Counted from the first letter of the stretch, positions 27,909 through 36,949 are shown. The stretch is DNA of 64,000 bases from Rhizobium leguminosarum (GCF_004123835.1 NZ_MZMU01000003.1:124001-188000), one strand, 5' to 3'. Notes: generated from the letters alone by a model not told the origin. Numbers and translations are program-made.

Positions 27909-29006
27909 TTAGGCCTTCGTCGCCAGTGCATAGCGTGCGATCTCGATCCCCATCGCCTTTTCGACGACGGGATAGACGGTCGGATCGAGCACGCTTGCCG
28001 ACAGCGGAATGATCTCCATCGGCACATGCAGAATGAAGACATGCATACCCTCCTTGAGCTGGCCGACGCTGAGCGGCTCGCCCTCCGGCGAAAGCGTGGT
28101 GATGACGGCGGGGAAGGTGGCAAGCCTTTTGCCATCCGCATCGTCCACCGCCATATATTCGTTCATCACATGCAGCGTCACCGATTGCTCGCCCGAGCCC
28201 ACGGTGATCGTGCCGATGTCGAACGCCTCCTTGGTGTAGACCACGTCCTTGCGGGTGATGACGCCTTTGGCAAGGATATGGCCGCCCGTCGTATTGCAGA
28301 TCGCGTCGATGACGGCAGATCCGCCGCGCTTCTCCGCCGCGATGATCGCCTCGCCGAGCGCAAGCGCCATCGAGATGCCGCCGAGCGCCGCATGGGCGCG
28401 GACATAGGAGGCCCGGAGCGGATTGCGGCAGCTGGCGATGAAGCCGCCGGATTGGTCGGCCGCAGCCCGCAGCACCGGCGAGATCTTCGCCGTCGCCCCC
28501 TTCACCACCAGCTCGATGTAACGATTCTCGGCGCGATTGCCGCCGACGGCGGTCTGGATCATCTGCTCGGGCGAACCGGCCATGCCGATTGAGCCCATGT
28601 CGCCTGTGGGATGCGCGCGGATATCGCCGACCGCGTCGACCACCTTGGTGCCGAGGATCGCCGACGGCAGCCAGCCGTTCAGCGTCGAGGATTTGCCGTT
28701 CTGGCCGATGATCAGCCCGGAAAGCTTTTCGCCGAGCGCCTCCTGCAGCAATTGCACGGCCTTCACATAATCGATGCCCTGCATTTCCCAGGGGGTGGTG
28801 GAGGCCGGCGCGCCGATCGCGGCTGCGGTGGCGATCCAGTCCTCGTCCTTCAACTCGTCGATCGAGACCAGCTCCGGCTTGCCGACATTGACGGCGGCAA
28901 GCCCAAGCATCCGCCCGTGATCGGCCCAGCCGCCGCCGCCGGCGGCATAGACGGAGCCGCCTTTGACGGCAGCTTCCACGTCCTTCTCAACCAGTATGCG
29001 TCCCAT
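27909..29006 (-). CDS. DUF917-family protein, probable thiohydantoin desulfurase
   Basis: A 365-residue DUF917 protein: Gly-rich N-terminus (YAAGGGGWADHGRMLG), then TPWEMQG and GIDY, HPTGDMGSIGM near residue 130, and a C-terminal beta-rich domain. I recall that the family is now named S-methyl thiohydantoin desulfurase; that needs checking. This would be the step releasing sulfide or methanethiol to leave hydantoin-5-propionate, and it fills the one gap between the hydratase and hydantoinase encoded in the same operon. It overlaps the end of the M20 amidohydrolase gene by 20 bp. Family assignment is good; the reaction is inferred from context. Confidence 0.8.
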   Translation of the reverse strand: MGRILVEKDVEAAVKGGSVYAAGGGGWADHGRMLGLAAVNVGKPELVSIDELKDEDWIATAAAIGAPASTTPWEMQGIDYVKAVQLLQEALGEKLSGLIIGQNGKSSTLNGWLPSAILGTKVVDAVGDIRAHPTGDMGSIGMAGSPEQMIQTAVGGNRAENRYIELVVKGATAKISPVLRAAADQSGGFIASCRNPLRASYVRAHAALGGISMALALGEAIIAAEKRGGSAVIDAICNTTGGHILAKGVITRKDVVYTKEAFDIGTITVGSGEQSVTLHVMNEYMAVDDADGKRLATFPAVITTLSPEGEPLSVGQLKEGMHVFILHVPMEIIPLSASVLDPTVYPVVEKAMGIEIARYALATKA

Positions 29007-30267
29007 CGGTCTTCTCCTCTTTCGAGTTCTTGTCCAACTCGCGCACAGCTTCGAAAAGCACGGCGGCGCCGAGTGCGATATCGTCGTTTTCAGCCCATTC
29101 GTCAGCCGAATGGCTGCGGCCGTCCCGGCAGGGCACGAAGATCATCGCCGCCTGCGCCACCTTGGCGATCCAGGCGGTATCGTGTCCCGCGCCGGAGGCC
29201 ATGCGCCGATGTTTTGCGCCGACCCGTTCGCAGGCAGCCTCCAGGGTCGACAGCAGCCCGGCATCGCCAGGCGTCGGCTGATTGTCGGAAACCCGGTTCG
29301 GCGTCTTGATCGTCACGCCGTAAGCGCCTGCCAGCTTTTCGACATGGCCGTCGAGCCAGCGGCAGAATGCCTCCATGTCGGCGCGGATTTCGGCGCGGCC
29401 ATCGATCAGCAGCACCACCTTCGACGGCACGACATTGGCGGCGTTCGGCTCGATCCTGAATTCCCCGACCGTTGCTGCAAAATGGCCCGGCGTTTTGGCA
29501 AGTTCTGCAGCGGCGTTGCGGATGTCGAGCACCAGCTGCGATGCCGCGACCAGTGCATCCGCCCGCCGGTCCATCGGCGTCGTGCCGGCATGGTCGGCTC
29601 GCCCTTCGACGGTGATCTCGATGCGGGTGATGCCCGATATCGCAGTGACGATGCCGATATCCTCCTTTTCGGCTTCGAGCACCGGGCCTTGTTCGATATG
29701 GAGTTCGAGAAAGCCCGCTATATCTGGTCTGTTCTGCTGCATCAGCACATCGGGTCTGCCGCCGACCTGGGCGATGCCCTCAGCCAGGTCGCGCCCGTCG
29801 CTGACGCGCGAAAGCCAGGCCTCCGGCAGCTGGCCGGTCATGCCGCGGCTGCCGATGCAGGACACGCCGAAGATGCTCACCTCCTCGGCAAGGAAATCGA
29901 CGATTTCGAGATCGTGATCGAGTTCGATATTCTGATCGCGCAGCGCGCGCGCCACCTCCAGCGCCGAGATCACGCCGGCGATGCCGTCGAAGCGGCCGCC
30001 GTCCGGTACGGTGTCGGAATGCGAGCCGACCATGATCGTGCCGAGCCACGGTTTCCGCCCCGTGCGCCGGCCGATCAGATTGCCGGCAGCATCGATCCGC
30101 GTTTCCAGTCCCGCCGCCTTCATCCGCGCTTCAATATAGGCCCGCCCTTCGAGGAAGAGCGGCGAGAAGGCTCGCCGCGTCCAGGGATGCCCCGGCTCGG
30201 TAATCCCGGCCAGCGCCTCGATATCTCCAGCGATCCGGCCGGCATTGACGGGAAGATTGCGGCTCAT
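28987..30267 (-). CDS. M20-family N-carbamoyl-L-amino acid hydrolase
   Basis: A 426-residue binuclear-metal amidohydrolase of the allantoate amidohydrolase / N-carbamoyl-L-amino acid hydrolase group. Metal ligands: H83 (GSHSDTVPDGG), D94 (RFDGIAGV), E128/E129 (FLAEEVSIFG), H190 (LELHIEQGP) and the distal His in RSHSADEW; SGAGHD near the C-terminus belongs to the substrate site. In this operon the expected substrate is N-carbamoyl-glutamate, giving glutamate, CO2 and ammonia. It overlaps the hydantoinase gene by 4 bp. Confidence 0.88.
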   Translation of the reverse strand: MSRNLPVNAGRIAGDIEALAGITEPGHPWTRRAFSPLFLEGRAYIEARMKAAGLETRIDAAGNLIGRRTGRKPWLGTIMVGSHSDTVPDGGRFDGIAGVISALEVARALRDQNIELDHDLEIVDFLAEEVSIFGVSCIGSRGMTGQLPEAWLSRVSDGRDLAEGIAQVGGRPDVLMQQNRPDIAGFLELHIEQGPVLEAEKEDIGIVTAISGITRIEITVEGRADHAGTTPMDRRADALVAASQLVLDIRNAAAELAKTPGHFAATVGEFRIEPNAANVVPSKVVLLIDGRAEIRADMEAFCRWLDGHVEKLAGAYGVTIKTPNRVSDNQPTPGDAGLLSTLEAACERVGAKHRRMASGAGHDTAWIAKVAQAAMIFVPCRDGRSHSADEWAENDDIALGAAVLFEAVRELDKNSKEEKTDGTHTG

Positions 30268-31643
30268 GCTTCAGCTCCCGCAATAAGCTGGCGCGGCAGC
30301 GGCCGCACGAAGCGGCCGGTGCCGGGCCCGGCCAGCACCTTCGCGCCCTCGGCGATCTTTTCGCCGCGCAGATAGGTGGCCGAGACGGTCCAGGGCAGGC
30401 GGATGCCGCTATAGGGGCTCCAGCCGACGACGTTGTTGCCGCTGGCTGCGGCATCATAGACGCTATCGCGCGGCTCGAGCACGGTGATATCGGCGTCCTT
30501 GCCAGGCGTCAGTGCGCCCTTGATATGGTCGAGCCGGAAATGCTTCGCCGGGTTCTCCGCCATCAGCCTGGCGGCCCATGTCAAAGGAATGCCGCGTTCG
30601 ATGGCACCTTTGACGAAAAGCGGCACCATCACCTCGAGGCCGGGAACGCCGGAGGCGTTGGCAAGCATGTCGGGATTGGTCTTGCGGTTTTCCGACCAGC
30701 TGACGTGGTCGGTCGAAACCAACCAGACATCGCCCTCGGCCACCTTCCGCCAGAGCGTCTCCACCTCGGCTCGCGGCCGCACCGGCGGATTGATCTTCGC
30801 CTTGCCGCCGAGCCGCTTCACGTCGTTTTCCTCGTCGAGTATCAGGTAGTGGATGCAGCATTCCACAGTCGCCGCAAAGCCATCGCGGCGATAGGCGCGC
30901 GCGATGTCGTAGCCGCGCCCGAGCGAGCAGTGCACCACATGCGCCGGGCAGCCGGTATTGGCGCCGGTCTCGAAGATCGTATGCATCGCCAGCAGCTCGG
31001 TGATCGGCGGCCGCGACAGGCCGTGCGCCCGCCAGTCGGTGATGCCGCTCGCCTTCACCTGTTCCATGTAAGTGCGCACCGCCTCGTCGTCTTCATTGTG
31101 CACGCCCGCCGTCAGTCCCGTCAGCGCGATTGCCGCAAAGCAGGCGTCGAGCAGGGCCGGCGGAATGCGCGGAAAGCGCTTGGGGTCGGTGCCGAAGGTC
31201 GAGAACTTGAAGGCCGCAACGCCTGCCTCCACCATTTCGCGGATCCGCGCCGGTCCTTCTTCCGGATCGATGGTGCCGTAAAGCGCGAAGTCGACGCGCG
31301 CCTGCGGGCCGGCATGGTCGATCTTCCGCTTCACCGCCGCTGCCGAGCAGACGAGATTGCCTTCGTCATAGGGCATGTCGACGATCGTCGTCACGCCGCC
31401 GGCCGCCGCCGAACGCGTAGACCAGATGAAATCTTCCTGGTCTTTCTGGGAAAGCGAATGCACCTGGGCGTCGATCGCCCCGGGCAGGATCAGCGCTTTT
31501 CCGAGCAGATGCCGTTCGCGGCCCGCAGGCGGCACGCCGAGGCCGACCTCGGCGATTTTGCCGTCGCGCACGGCGACATAGCCCTCTTCGACAATGCGGT
31601 CCGGCAGCACCACTGTGCCCTGCAGAACGAGATCGAAGTCCAT
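30264..31643 (-). CDS. Hydantoinase/dihydroorotase-like cyclic amidohydrolase
   Basis: A 459-residue TIM-barrel amidohydrolase of the hydantoinase/allantoinase group. The first metal motif, usually D-x-H-x-H, reads DAQVHS (Q60, H62); the carboxylated Lys is probably K146 (AAFKFST), with H182 (GVHNEDD), HVVHCSLG and the catalytic Asp in STDHVSW. Ring opening of hydantoin-5-propionate to N-carbamoyl-glutamate fits the neighbouring carbamoylase. Whether the His-to-Gln change alters metal number is unknown. Start ATG 31641-31643, just after a RIME-like palindrome. Confidence 0.86.
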   Translation of the reverse strand: MDFDLVLQGTVVLPDRIVEEGYVAVRDGKIAEVGLGVPPAGRERHLLGKALILPGAIDAQVHSLSQKDQEDFIWSTRSAAAGGVTTIVDMPYDEGNLVCSAAAVKRKIDHAGPQARVDFALYGTIDPEEGPARIREMVEAGVAAFKFSTFGTDPKRFPRIPPALLDACFAAIALTGLTAGVHNEDDEAVRTYMEQVKASGITDWRAHGLSRPPITELLAMHTIFETGANTGCPAHVVHCSLGRGYDIARAYRRDGFAATVECCIHYLILDEENDVKRLGGKAKINPPVRPRAEVETLWRKVAEGDVWLVSTDHVSWSENRKTNPDMLANASGVPGLEVMVPLFVKGAIERGIPLTWAARLMAENPAKHFRLDHIKGALTPGKDADITVLEPRDSVYDAAASGNNVVGWSPYSGIRLPWTVSATYLRGEKIAEGAKVLAGPGTGRFVRPLPRQLIAGAEA

Positions 31644-31658
31644 TTTGCTTCCTCCCTA

Positions 31659-31758
31659 CAGCGCCGCGCGTCTTTCTAGCCGCGTAAAGGACGCTGTAAC
31701 ACCTTGAATTGCTGCATAATTCCTTAAGTCCATCTCGACTTAAGGGGTTATGCAGCAA
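31659..31758. repeat. RIME1-like element between lyase and hydantoinase genes
   Basis: Two palindromes in about 100 bp: ACAGCG...CGCTGT (31659-31664 / 31692-31697), and a 22-bp-arm hairpin at 31709-31730 / 31737-31758 starting TTGCTGCATAAT, 20 of 22 paired, with loop CATCTC. The length and two-palindrome layout match the Rhizobium intergenic mosaic element RIME1. It lies inside the probable operon. Confidence 0.75.
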
Positions 31759-31766
31759 GCTGGAAA

Positions 31767-33353
31767 TCAGACTGCTGCCGGCTCGTGATGGGTTAACCGT
31801 TCCTCTATGCGCTCCAGCGAGCCGAGGGCGAAGAAATCGTCGAAGGAGGCGATCGGAACCTGCTCGGTCAGCTTCGTAACGAATTCGTCCGAACCAAGTT
31901 CCTCCTCGATCGCCTCCACTTCAGCCGAAAGCGGTCGGTCGACCGTATAGAAATCCGCATGTTTGCGCACGACCTCGTAAAGCATGGCGGCGACACCCTT
32001 CGGTTCATCGCCGAGAATATCGATCGCCTGGGCCGACAGCAGCGCCTCGAGTGCTGCAAGCCGCTTCAGCGCCCGCATCTGCCGGTCGAAGCGTTCGATG
32101 ACGAGCGGCAGGAAGGCCGCCTCATCCTCCAGCCCGGCTGCGACGACCAGCGACTGGGCCGACACAGGATTGGACATCGACAGCACGCGCGAGAAGATCT
32201 CGCCGGCAAGTTTGATGATCGGCCCGAACCCGGTGGCAATCCGCCCCGGCGGCACGAGATTGACCGGCAGGTCGCGCCGCTGGCCATTGCCGAGAATGAC
32301 GCAGCGGTTGAAGGCGTTGCGCGCCGCATGCGCCATGCAGAGCGCGGCCGATTCAAGCAGGATCGTCACATCGAGCGGCAGCGAGCCGCCTGACGTCATC
32401 ACCCGGCCTTCGACCACGACGGGATTGTCGTCCGAGCGCCCGGTGGCGGCAAGGATCTTGTGGCCGGTCGATAAGAGGTTTTCGATCACTGCGCCGAACA
32501 CCTGCGCGATCATGCGCAGGCTGAGCGGATCCTGCACATGCGTGGCCACCGGCCAGTTCCATTCGTCGGAGGCATTGCAGAGCCAGGCGCCGATCAGCGC
32601 TTCGCGCGCCGTTCCGACATGCCGGACCGCCTTCCAGGGATCGCGGGAAGCGCCAAGCGCGCCGGCCGCCATCATCGCCGTCGCCAGCAGGACGCGGATC
32701 GAGGCAGCGGCGTTGCGCGTCGTTTCCGCTGCCGAGGCAAAGCTCACCGCATTGATGCTGAGCGAGGCGAGGCTGTCGCGCGGCGCCATACGCATCGGTT
32801 CCAGCCCGGCCGCCTGGAAAGCCTCGGCCGCCTGCATCCGGTTTCCGCGATAGATTGCTTCGCCGACGCCGGTCAGCACTGCGCCGATCTGTCCCATCAG
32901 GCCGATATCCGCACAGCCGATCGAGCCGGTGCGGCGCACCACCGGGATGAGATCGGCTTCGAGCATCCTGATATAGGCTTGGATCAGCTCCGGCGTGCAG
33001 CCGACCTGGCCGGTCAGCGCCGTATTGATACGGATCGCCATGGCATTGCGCACGATATTGCAGGAAAAGGGGGTGCCGGTGCCGAAATGATGGGCGCGCA
33101 CCAGGCCGAGATTGAAGGTGTCGAGTTCGTCGGCCGACCACTCCACATCCTTCATGGCGCCGACGCCTGTCGTCGAGCCGTAGACCGGCATGCCGGAGGC
33201 AATGGCATCCTCGACGATCTCGCGGGCGATCGCGATGCGGGCCATGCCTGTCGCCGAAGCGGAAATCGCAGCCTTGCCCGCACCAATCGTTACCATCTCG
33301 GCAAAACCGAGCGGTCGTCCGGAAAGTTCGATGCCAAGGCGTTCGTGCTTCAT
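31767..33353 (-). CDS. Histidine-ammonia-lyase homologue lacking the MIO triad, probable ergothionase-type lyase
   Basis: A 528-residue member of the aromatic amino acid ammonia-lyase fold: VYGSTTGVG at 57-65 (with the conserved Tyr58), VQDPLSLR, and the C-terminal helical bundle. At the site where HAL self-cyclises Ala-Ser-Gly into the MIO electrophile (GSVGASGDL), this protein has GSIGCADI (143-150), so C147-A148-D149 cannot form MIO. Ergothionase, which eliminates trimethylamine from ergothioneine, is a MIO-independent member of this fold, because a trimethylammonium group needs no electrophilic activation. First gene of the catabolic block; substrate inferred. Confidence 0.85.
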   Translation of the reverse strand: MKHERLGIELSGRPLGFAEMVTIGAGKAAISASATGMARIAIAREIVEDAIASGMPVYGSTTGVGAMKDVEWSADELDTFNLGLVRAHHFGTGTPFSCNIVRNAMAIRINTALTGQVGCTPELIQAYIRMLEADLIPVVRRTGSIGCADIGLMGQIGAVLTGVGEAIYRGNRMQAAEAFQAAGLEPMRMAPRDSLASLSINAVSFASAAETTRNAAASIRVLLATAMMAAGALGASRDPWKAVRHVGTAREALIGAWLCNASDEWNWPVATHVQDPLSLRMIAQVFGAVIENLLSTGHKILAATGRSDDNPVVVEGRVMTSGGSLPLDVTILLESAALCMAHAARNAFNRCVILGNGQRRDLPVNLVPPGRIATGFGPIIKLAGEIFSRVLSMSNPVSAQSLVVAAGLEDEAAFLPLVIERFDRQMRALKRLAALEALLSAQAIDILGDEPKGVAAMLYEVVRKHADFYTVDRPLSAEVEAIEEELGSDEFVTKLTEQVPIASFDDFFALGSLERIEERLTHHEPAAV

Positions 33354-33442
33354 GTGCCTATCTCCTTAAAAGTGAGACTAAGCGAGCCATCCGTCACATG
33401 GGATATCCCAAATGCCGAACACAGCATGTTTTTGGCAGGCGG

Positions 33443-35017
33443 TCAGCTCAGCATCCAGGCAATATAGAGAAGCGTCAATGCGATGACCCACAAAGCAATC
33501 TTGGCCGAGCGGTTGTGCCGCGCTTCGGCCTTGCCGATCGCCTCCGCCGTCTCAGCGTCGAAACGTAAGCCGTGCTCGCTCATATGCAGCAGCTGGTGAT
33601 GGAACTTTTCGGTCTTCGCCGCGATTTCGGGCACGGCTTCGGCGAGCTTCACTGCCGCCTTCAGCCCGTCCTTGATATCGGTGGCGATCCGCTTCGGCCC
33701 GAGATTGGTGCGGATCCAGTCGCCGACGACAGGCTCGGAGGCTTTCCACATGTTGAAGCGCGGATTGAGCATGCGCGACACGCCCTCGACCACGACCATG
33801 GTCTTCTGCAGCATCACCAGCTCCGGCCGCGTCGCCATGTCGAAAAGTTCGGTCACCTCGAACAGCAGCGTCAGCAGCTTGCCCATCGAGATCGTCTCGG
33901 CCGGCTGTCCATGGATCGGCTCGCCGATCGCCCGGATCGCCTGGGCGAAGCTCTCGACATTGTGGTGGCCGGGCACATAGCCGGCCTCGAAATGCACCTC
34001 GGCAACCCGGATATAGTCGCGGGTGATGAAGCCATAGAGGATTTCGGCGAGGAACCGCCGCTCCTTTTTGCCCAGCCGCCCGACGATGCCCATGTCGACG
34101 GCGACGATCATGCCGCCTGCATCGACGAAGAGATTGCCCGGATGCATGTCGGCATGGAAAAAGCCGTCGCGCAGCGTATGGCGCAAGAACGACTGGATCA
34201 GCGTATCGGCAAGCAGGTTGAGATCGTGGCCCGCCGCCCGCAGGCCGTCGACATCGGACATCCTCGTGCCGTCGATCCACTCCATGGTGATGACGTCGCG
34301 CCCGGTGCGTTCCCAGTCGACCTTCGGCACGCGGAAACCCGGGTCCTTTTCGGTATTTTCGGCGATCTCGGAAAGGGCGGCCGCCTCCAGGCGAAGATCC
34401 ATCTCCACCTTCGTCGTCTGCTCCAGTGTCTTCGTCACCTCGACCGGCCGCAGCCGCCGGCTGGATGGTAGGAAACGCTCCTGCATATGGGCAACGAGAT
34501 ACATCGCCTCGATGTCATGGGCAAAGCGCTGGCGCACGCCGGGCCGCACGATCTTGACGGCGACCTTTTTCCGGCCTTCGGCGCTCTCGACCTCGGCCGG
34601 ATGCACCTGCGCGATCGAGGCGGCGGCGATCGGATCGCCGAAGCTTGCATAGAGCTCGCCGATCGGCCGCCCGAGCGAGCCTTCGATATTCGCCTTGGCG
34701 GCCGCCGAGGGAAAGAAGGCCATCCGGTCCTGAAGCTGCGACAGGTCATTGGCGAATTCGACGCCGACGACATCCGGCCGCGTCGCCAGGAACTGCCCGA
34801 TCTTCACATAGGAGGGACCGAGCCGCTCGACAGCCTGGGCCAACCGGTCGCTGCGCTTTTGATGCCGCGCCTTGCTTCGCTCGAAAATCGTGACGAAGGA
34901 TTTGGCGAGCACGACCGGAGGCGGCAGCCCTTCGGAAGGAAGGGCCGACACGACACCCTCACGCACGAGCACCCAGCCGACGCGCCAAAGGCGGAAATAT
35001 GCGCCGAAAGTACTCAT
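33443..35017 (-). CDS. ubiB: UbiB (ABC1/ADCK-family atypical kinase for ubiquinone synthesis)
   Basis: A 524-residue ABC1-family protein-kinase-like ATPase needed for ubiquinone biosynthesis. Signature KxGQ in SYVKIGQFLATRPD, ATP Lys in VAVKIVRPGV, catalytic loop HADMHPGNLF and metal loop VDMGIVGRL. The C-terminus (about 502-522) is a single hydrophobic anchor, as in UbiB. It lies downstream of ubiE in the same direction, 62 bp apart with a truncated palindromic repeat between; together they form the ubiquinone pair common in alphaproteobacteria. Confidence 0.94.
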   Translation of the reverse strand: MSTFGAYFRLWRVGWVLVREGVVSALPSEGLPPPVVLAKSFVTIFERSKARHQKRSDRLAQAVERLGPSYVKIGQFLATRPDVVGVEFANDLSQLQDRMAFFPSAAAKANIEGSLGRPIGELYASFGDPIAAASIAQVHPAEVESAEGRKKVAVKIVRPGVRQRFAHDIEAMYLVAHMQERFLPSSRRLRPVEVTKTLEQTTKVEMDLRLEAAALSEIAENTEKDPGFRVPKVDWERTGRDVITMEWIDGTRMSDVDGLRAAGHDLNLLADTLIQSFLRHTLRDGFFHADMHPGNLFVDAGGMIVAVDMGIVGRLGKKERRFLAEILYGFITRDYIRVAEVHFEAGYVPGHHNVESFAQAIRAIGEPIHGQPAETISMGKLLTLLFEVTELFDMATRPELVMLQKTMVVVEGVSRMLNPRFNMWKASEPVVGDWIRTNLGPKRIATDIKDGLKAAVKLAEAVPEIAAKTEKFHHQLLHMSEHGLRFDAETAEAIGKAEARHNRSAKIALWVIALTLLYIAWMLS

Positions 35018-35039
35018 GTTCTGTTTGATTCTCGCGCGA

Positions 35040-35079
35040 CGCTATTCGAAAACCGCTCTACACTTTTCGGCGTCATGCG
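35040..35079. repeat. Partial copy of the GAAAACCGCT...CTTTTCGGC palindromic repeat
   Basis: CGAAAACCGCTCTACACTTT followed by TCGGCGTCATGCG matches the fuller palindrome at 62680-62729. One arm is degenerate, and the copy ends at the ubiE stop. Confidence 0.6.
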
Positions 35080-35856
35080 TCAGAGCTTCCAGCCGGAATG
35101 GAGTGCGGCGATGCCGCCGGTATAATTGGTGAAGGTGACGCGCGAAAAGCCGGCCTGGCGGATCATTGCCGCGAAATTCTCCTGGTTCGGGAACTTGCGG
35201 ATCGATTCCACCAGATATTGGTAGGGTTCGGCATCGCCGGTGATCGCCTTGCCGAACTGCGGAATGGCGTTGAACGACCAGGCGTCGTAGATCTTGTCGA
35301 GAAGCGGCATATCGACTTCGGAAAATTCCAGCACCAGCAGCCGCCCGCCGCGCTTCAAGACGCGATAGGCCTCAGACAGCGCCGCATCGATCCTCGGCAC
35401 GTTGCGGATGCCGAAGGCGATCGTATAGGCGTCGAAGCTGCCTGTCTCGAAAGGCAGTTCCTCGGCATTCGCCTCGACGAAGGTGAGATTGCCGGAAAGC
35501 TTCTTCTTTTCCGCCCGCTCGGCGCCGACGTCGAGCATCGAACCGTTGATGTCGAGCACGGTGGCATGCGCCTGTCTGCCCGAAGCTTCGACGATGCGGA
35601 AGGCGATGTCGCCCGTGCCGCCGGCAACGTCGAGTACCTTGTAGCCAGGCTCCTTGCGCGGGTTCAGCGCCGAGATCATCGCATCCTTCCAGGCGCGGTG
35701 CATGCCCATCGACATGACGTCGTTCATGATGTCGTAGCGCTTGGCGACCTTGTGGAACACCTGGTTGACCAGGCCCTGCTTCTGGCCATCAGGCACCTCG
35801 CGGAAGCCGTAGGAGGTCTCCATACCGCCATCGGCGGAAGTGCGGCTTTCTGACAT
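35080..35856 (-). CDS. ubiE: Ubiquinone/menaquinone biosynthesis C-methyltransferase
   Basis: SAM-dependent C-methyltransferase of 258 residues acting on the ring of ubiquinone precursors. SAM motif [14 protein letters not shown], acidic DING at the end of strand 2, and the UbiE block [24 protein letters not shown]. Start ATG 35854-35856 ([11 protein letters not shown]). It is divergent from mutM, 149 bp apart, and followed by ubiB. Confidence 0.95.
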   Translation of the reverse strand: MSESRTSADGGMETSYGFREVPDGQKQGLVNQVFHKVAKRYDIMNDVMSMGMHRAWKDAMISALNPRKEPGYKVLDVAGGTGDIAFRIVEASGRQAHATVLDINGSMLDVGAERAEKKKLSGNLTFVEANAEELPFETGSFDAYTIAFGIRNVPRIDAALSEAYRVLKRGGRLLVLEFSEVDMPLLDKIYDAWSFNAIPQFGKAITGDAEPYQYLVESIRKFPNQENFAAMIRQAGFSRVTFTNYTGGIAALHSGWKL

Positions 35857-36005
35857 CAGACTGCTCCGTTCCTGAAGATTCGGGCGCGACGGCCATAGCG
35901 AAAGACCGCGCGCGACGTTATCTATGGGCCGCGTTTTCCGCGGCACACTGGCGCTATAGCGCACATCGTCGTCGGTTGAAACACGTTAGAGATAGATGGG
36001 TTAAG

Positions 36006-36911
36006 ATGCCGGAATTGCCAGAAGTCGAAACGGTGAAACGCGGCCTGACGCCGGCGATGGAGGGCACGCGCGTCACCAGGCTGGAGCTGCGCCGCGGCGA
36101 TCTGCGCTTCCCCTTTCCCGACGCTTTCGCCGACAGGGTTTCCGGCCGCACCATCGTCAGCCTTGGCCGCCGCGCCAAATATCTGCTGGTCGATCTCGAC
36201 GACGGCAACACGCTGATTTCGCATCTCGGCATGTCCGGTTCTTTTCGCATTGAGGAGGGCCGCATCGAGGAGGGGGCTGCCTCCGGCATGCCGGGCGAAT
36301 TCCACCATGCCCGCTCGAAGGACGAGAAGCACGATCACGTCGTCTTCCATCTGCAAGCGGCCAGCGGCCCCCGCCGCGTCGTCTATAACGATCCGCGCCG
36401 TTTCGGCTTCATGGATATGGTGGGACGCGCCGATCTCGCCGCCCATCCCTTCTTCCGCGATCTCGGCCCGGAGCCGACGGGAAACGAGCTCAGCGCCGCC
36501 TATCTGGCCGAACGCTTTCGGGACAAGGCGCAGCCGCTGAAGAGCGCGCTGCTTGACCAGAAGAATATTGCCGGTCTCGGCAATATATATGTATGCGAGG
36601 CGCTGTGGCGCGCGCATCTTTCACCCATCCGCGCCGCCGGCACGCTGGTGACGGCGACTGGCCGGCCGAAGGCGCAGCTCGACCTGCTCGTCGCCTCGAT
36701 CCGCGACGTCATCGCCGATGCGATCGCCGCCGGCGGATCGTCGCTGCGCGACCATATCCAGACCGACGGATCGCTCGGCTATTTCCAGCATTCCTTCTCC
36801 GTCTATGATCGCGAAAGTCAGGCTTGCCGCACACCCGGCTGCGGCGGTACGGTCGCCCGCATCGTCCAGGCGGGTCGCTCCACCTTCTATTGTGCCACGT
36901 GCCAGAAGTAA
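36006..36911 (+). CDS. mutM: Formamidopyrimidine-DNA glycosylase
   Basis: Base-excision-repair glycosylase/AP lyase for 8-oxoguanine and Fapy lesions. Start ATG 36006 is fixed by the obligatory N-terminal Pro2-Glu3 (MPELPEVE). At 301 residues it also has the H2TH region ([14 protein letters not shown]) and a C-terminal CC/CC zinc finger (CRTPGCG...CATC). The final codons and stop are tandemly repeated just downstream (36915-36927). The enoyl-CoA hydratase gene follows 38 bp later on the same strand. Confidence 0.96.
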   Translation: MPELPEVETVKRGLTPAMEGTRVTRLELRRGDLRFPFPDAFADRVSGRTIVSLGRRAKYLLVDLDDGNTLISHLGMSGSFRIEEGRIEEGAASGMPGEFHHARSKDEKHDHVVFHLQAASGPRRVVYNDPRRFGFMDMVGRADLAAHPFFRDLGPEPTGNELSAAYLAERFRDKAQPLKSALLDQKNIAGLGNIYVCEALWRAHLSPIRAAGTLVTATGRPKAQLDLLVASIRDVIADAIAAGGSSLRDHIQTDGSLGYFQHSFSVYDRESQACRTPGCGGTVARIVQAGRSTFYCATCQK

Positions 36912-36949
36912 GCCTGCCAGAAGTAAGAGTGAGAAACCGGGAGAACAGC

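Noticed and set aside
25712..33353. Ordinary hut (histidine utilisation) operon
   Set aside because: The HAL homologue lacks the MIO triad and the urocanase homologue lacks the active-site Cys. No imidazolonepropionase, formiminoglutamase or HutC is present, while hydantoin-pathway enzymes are.
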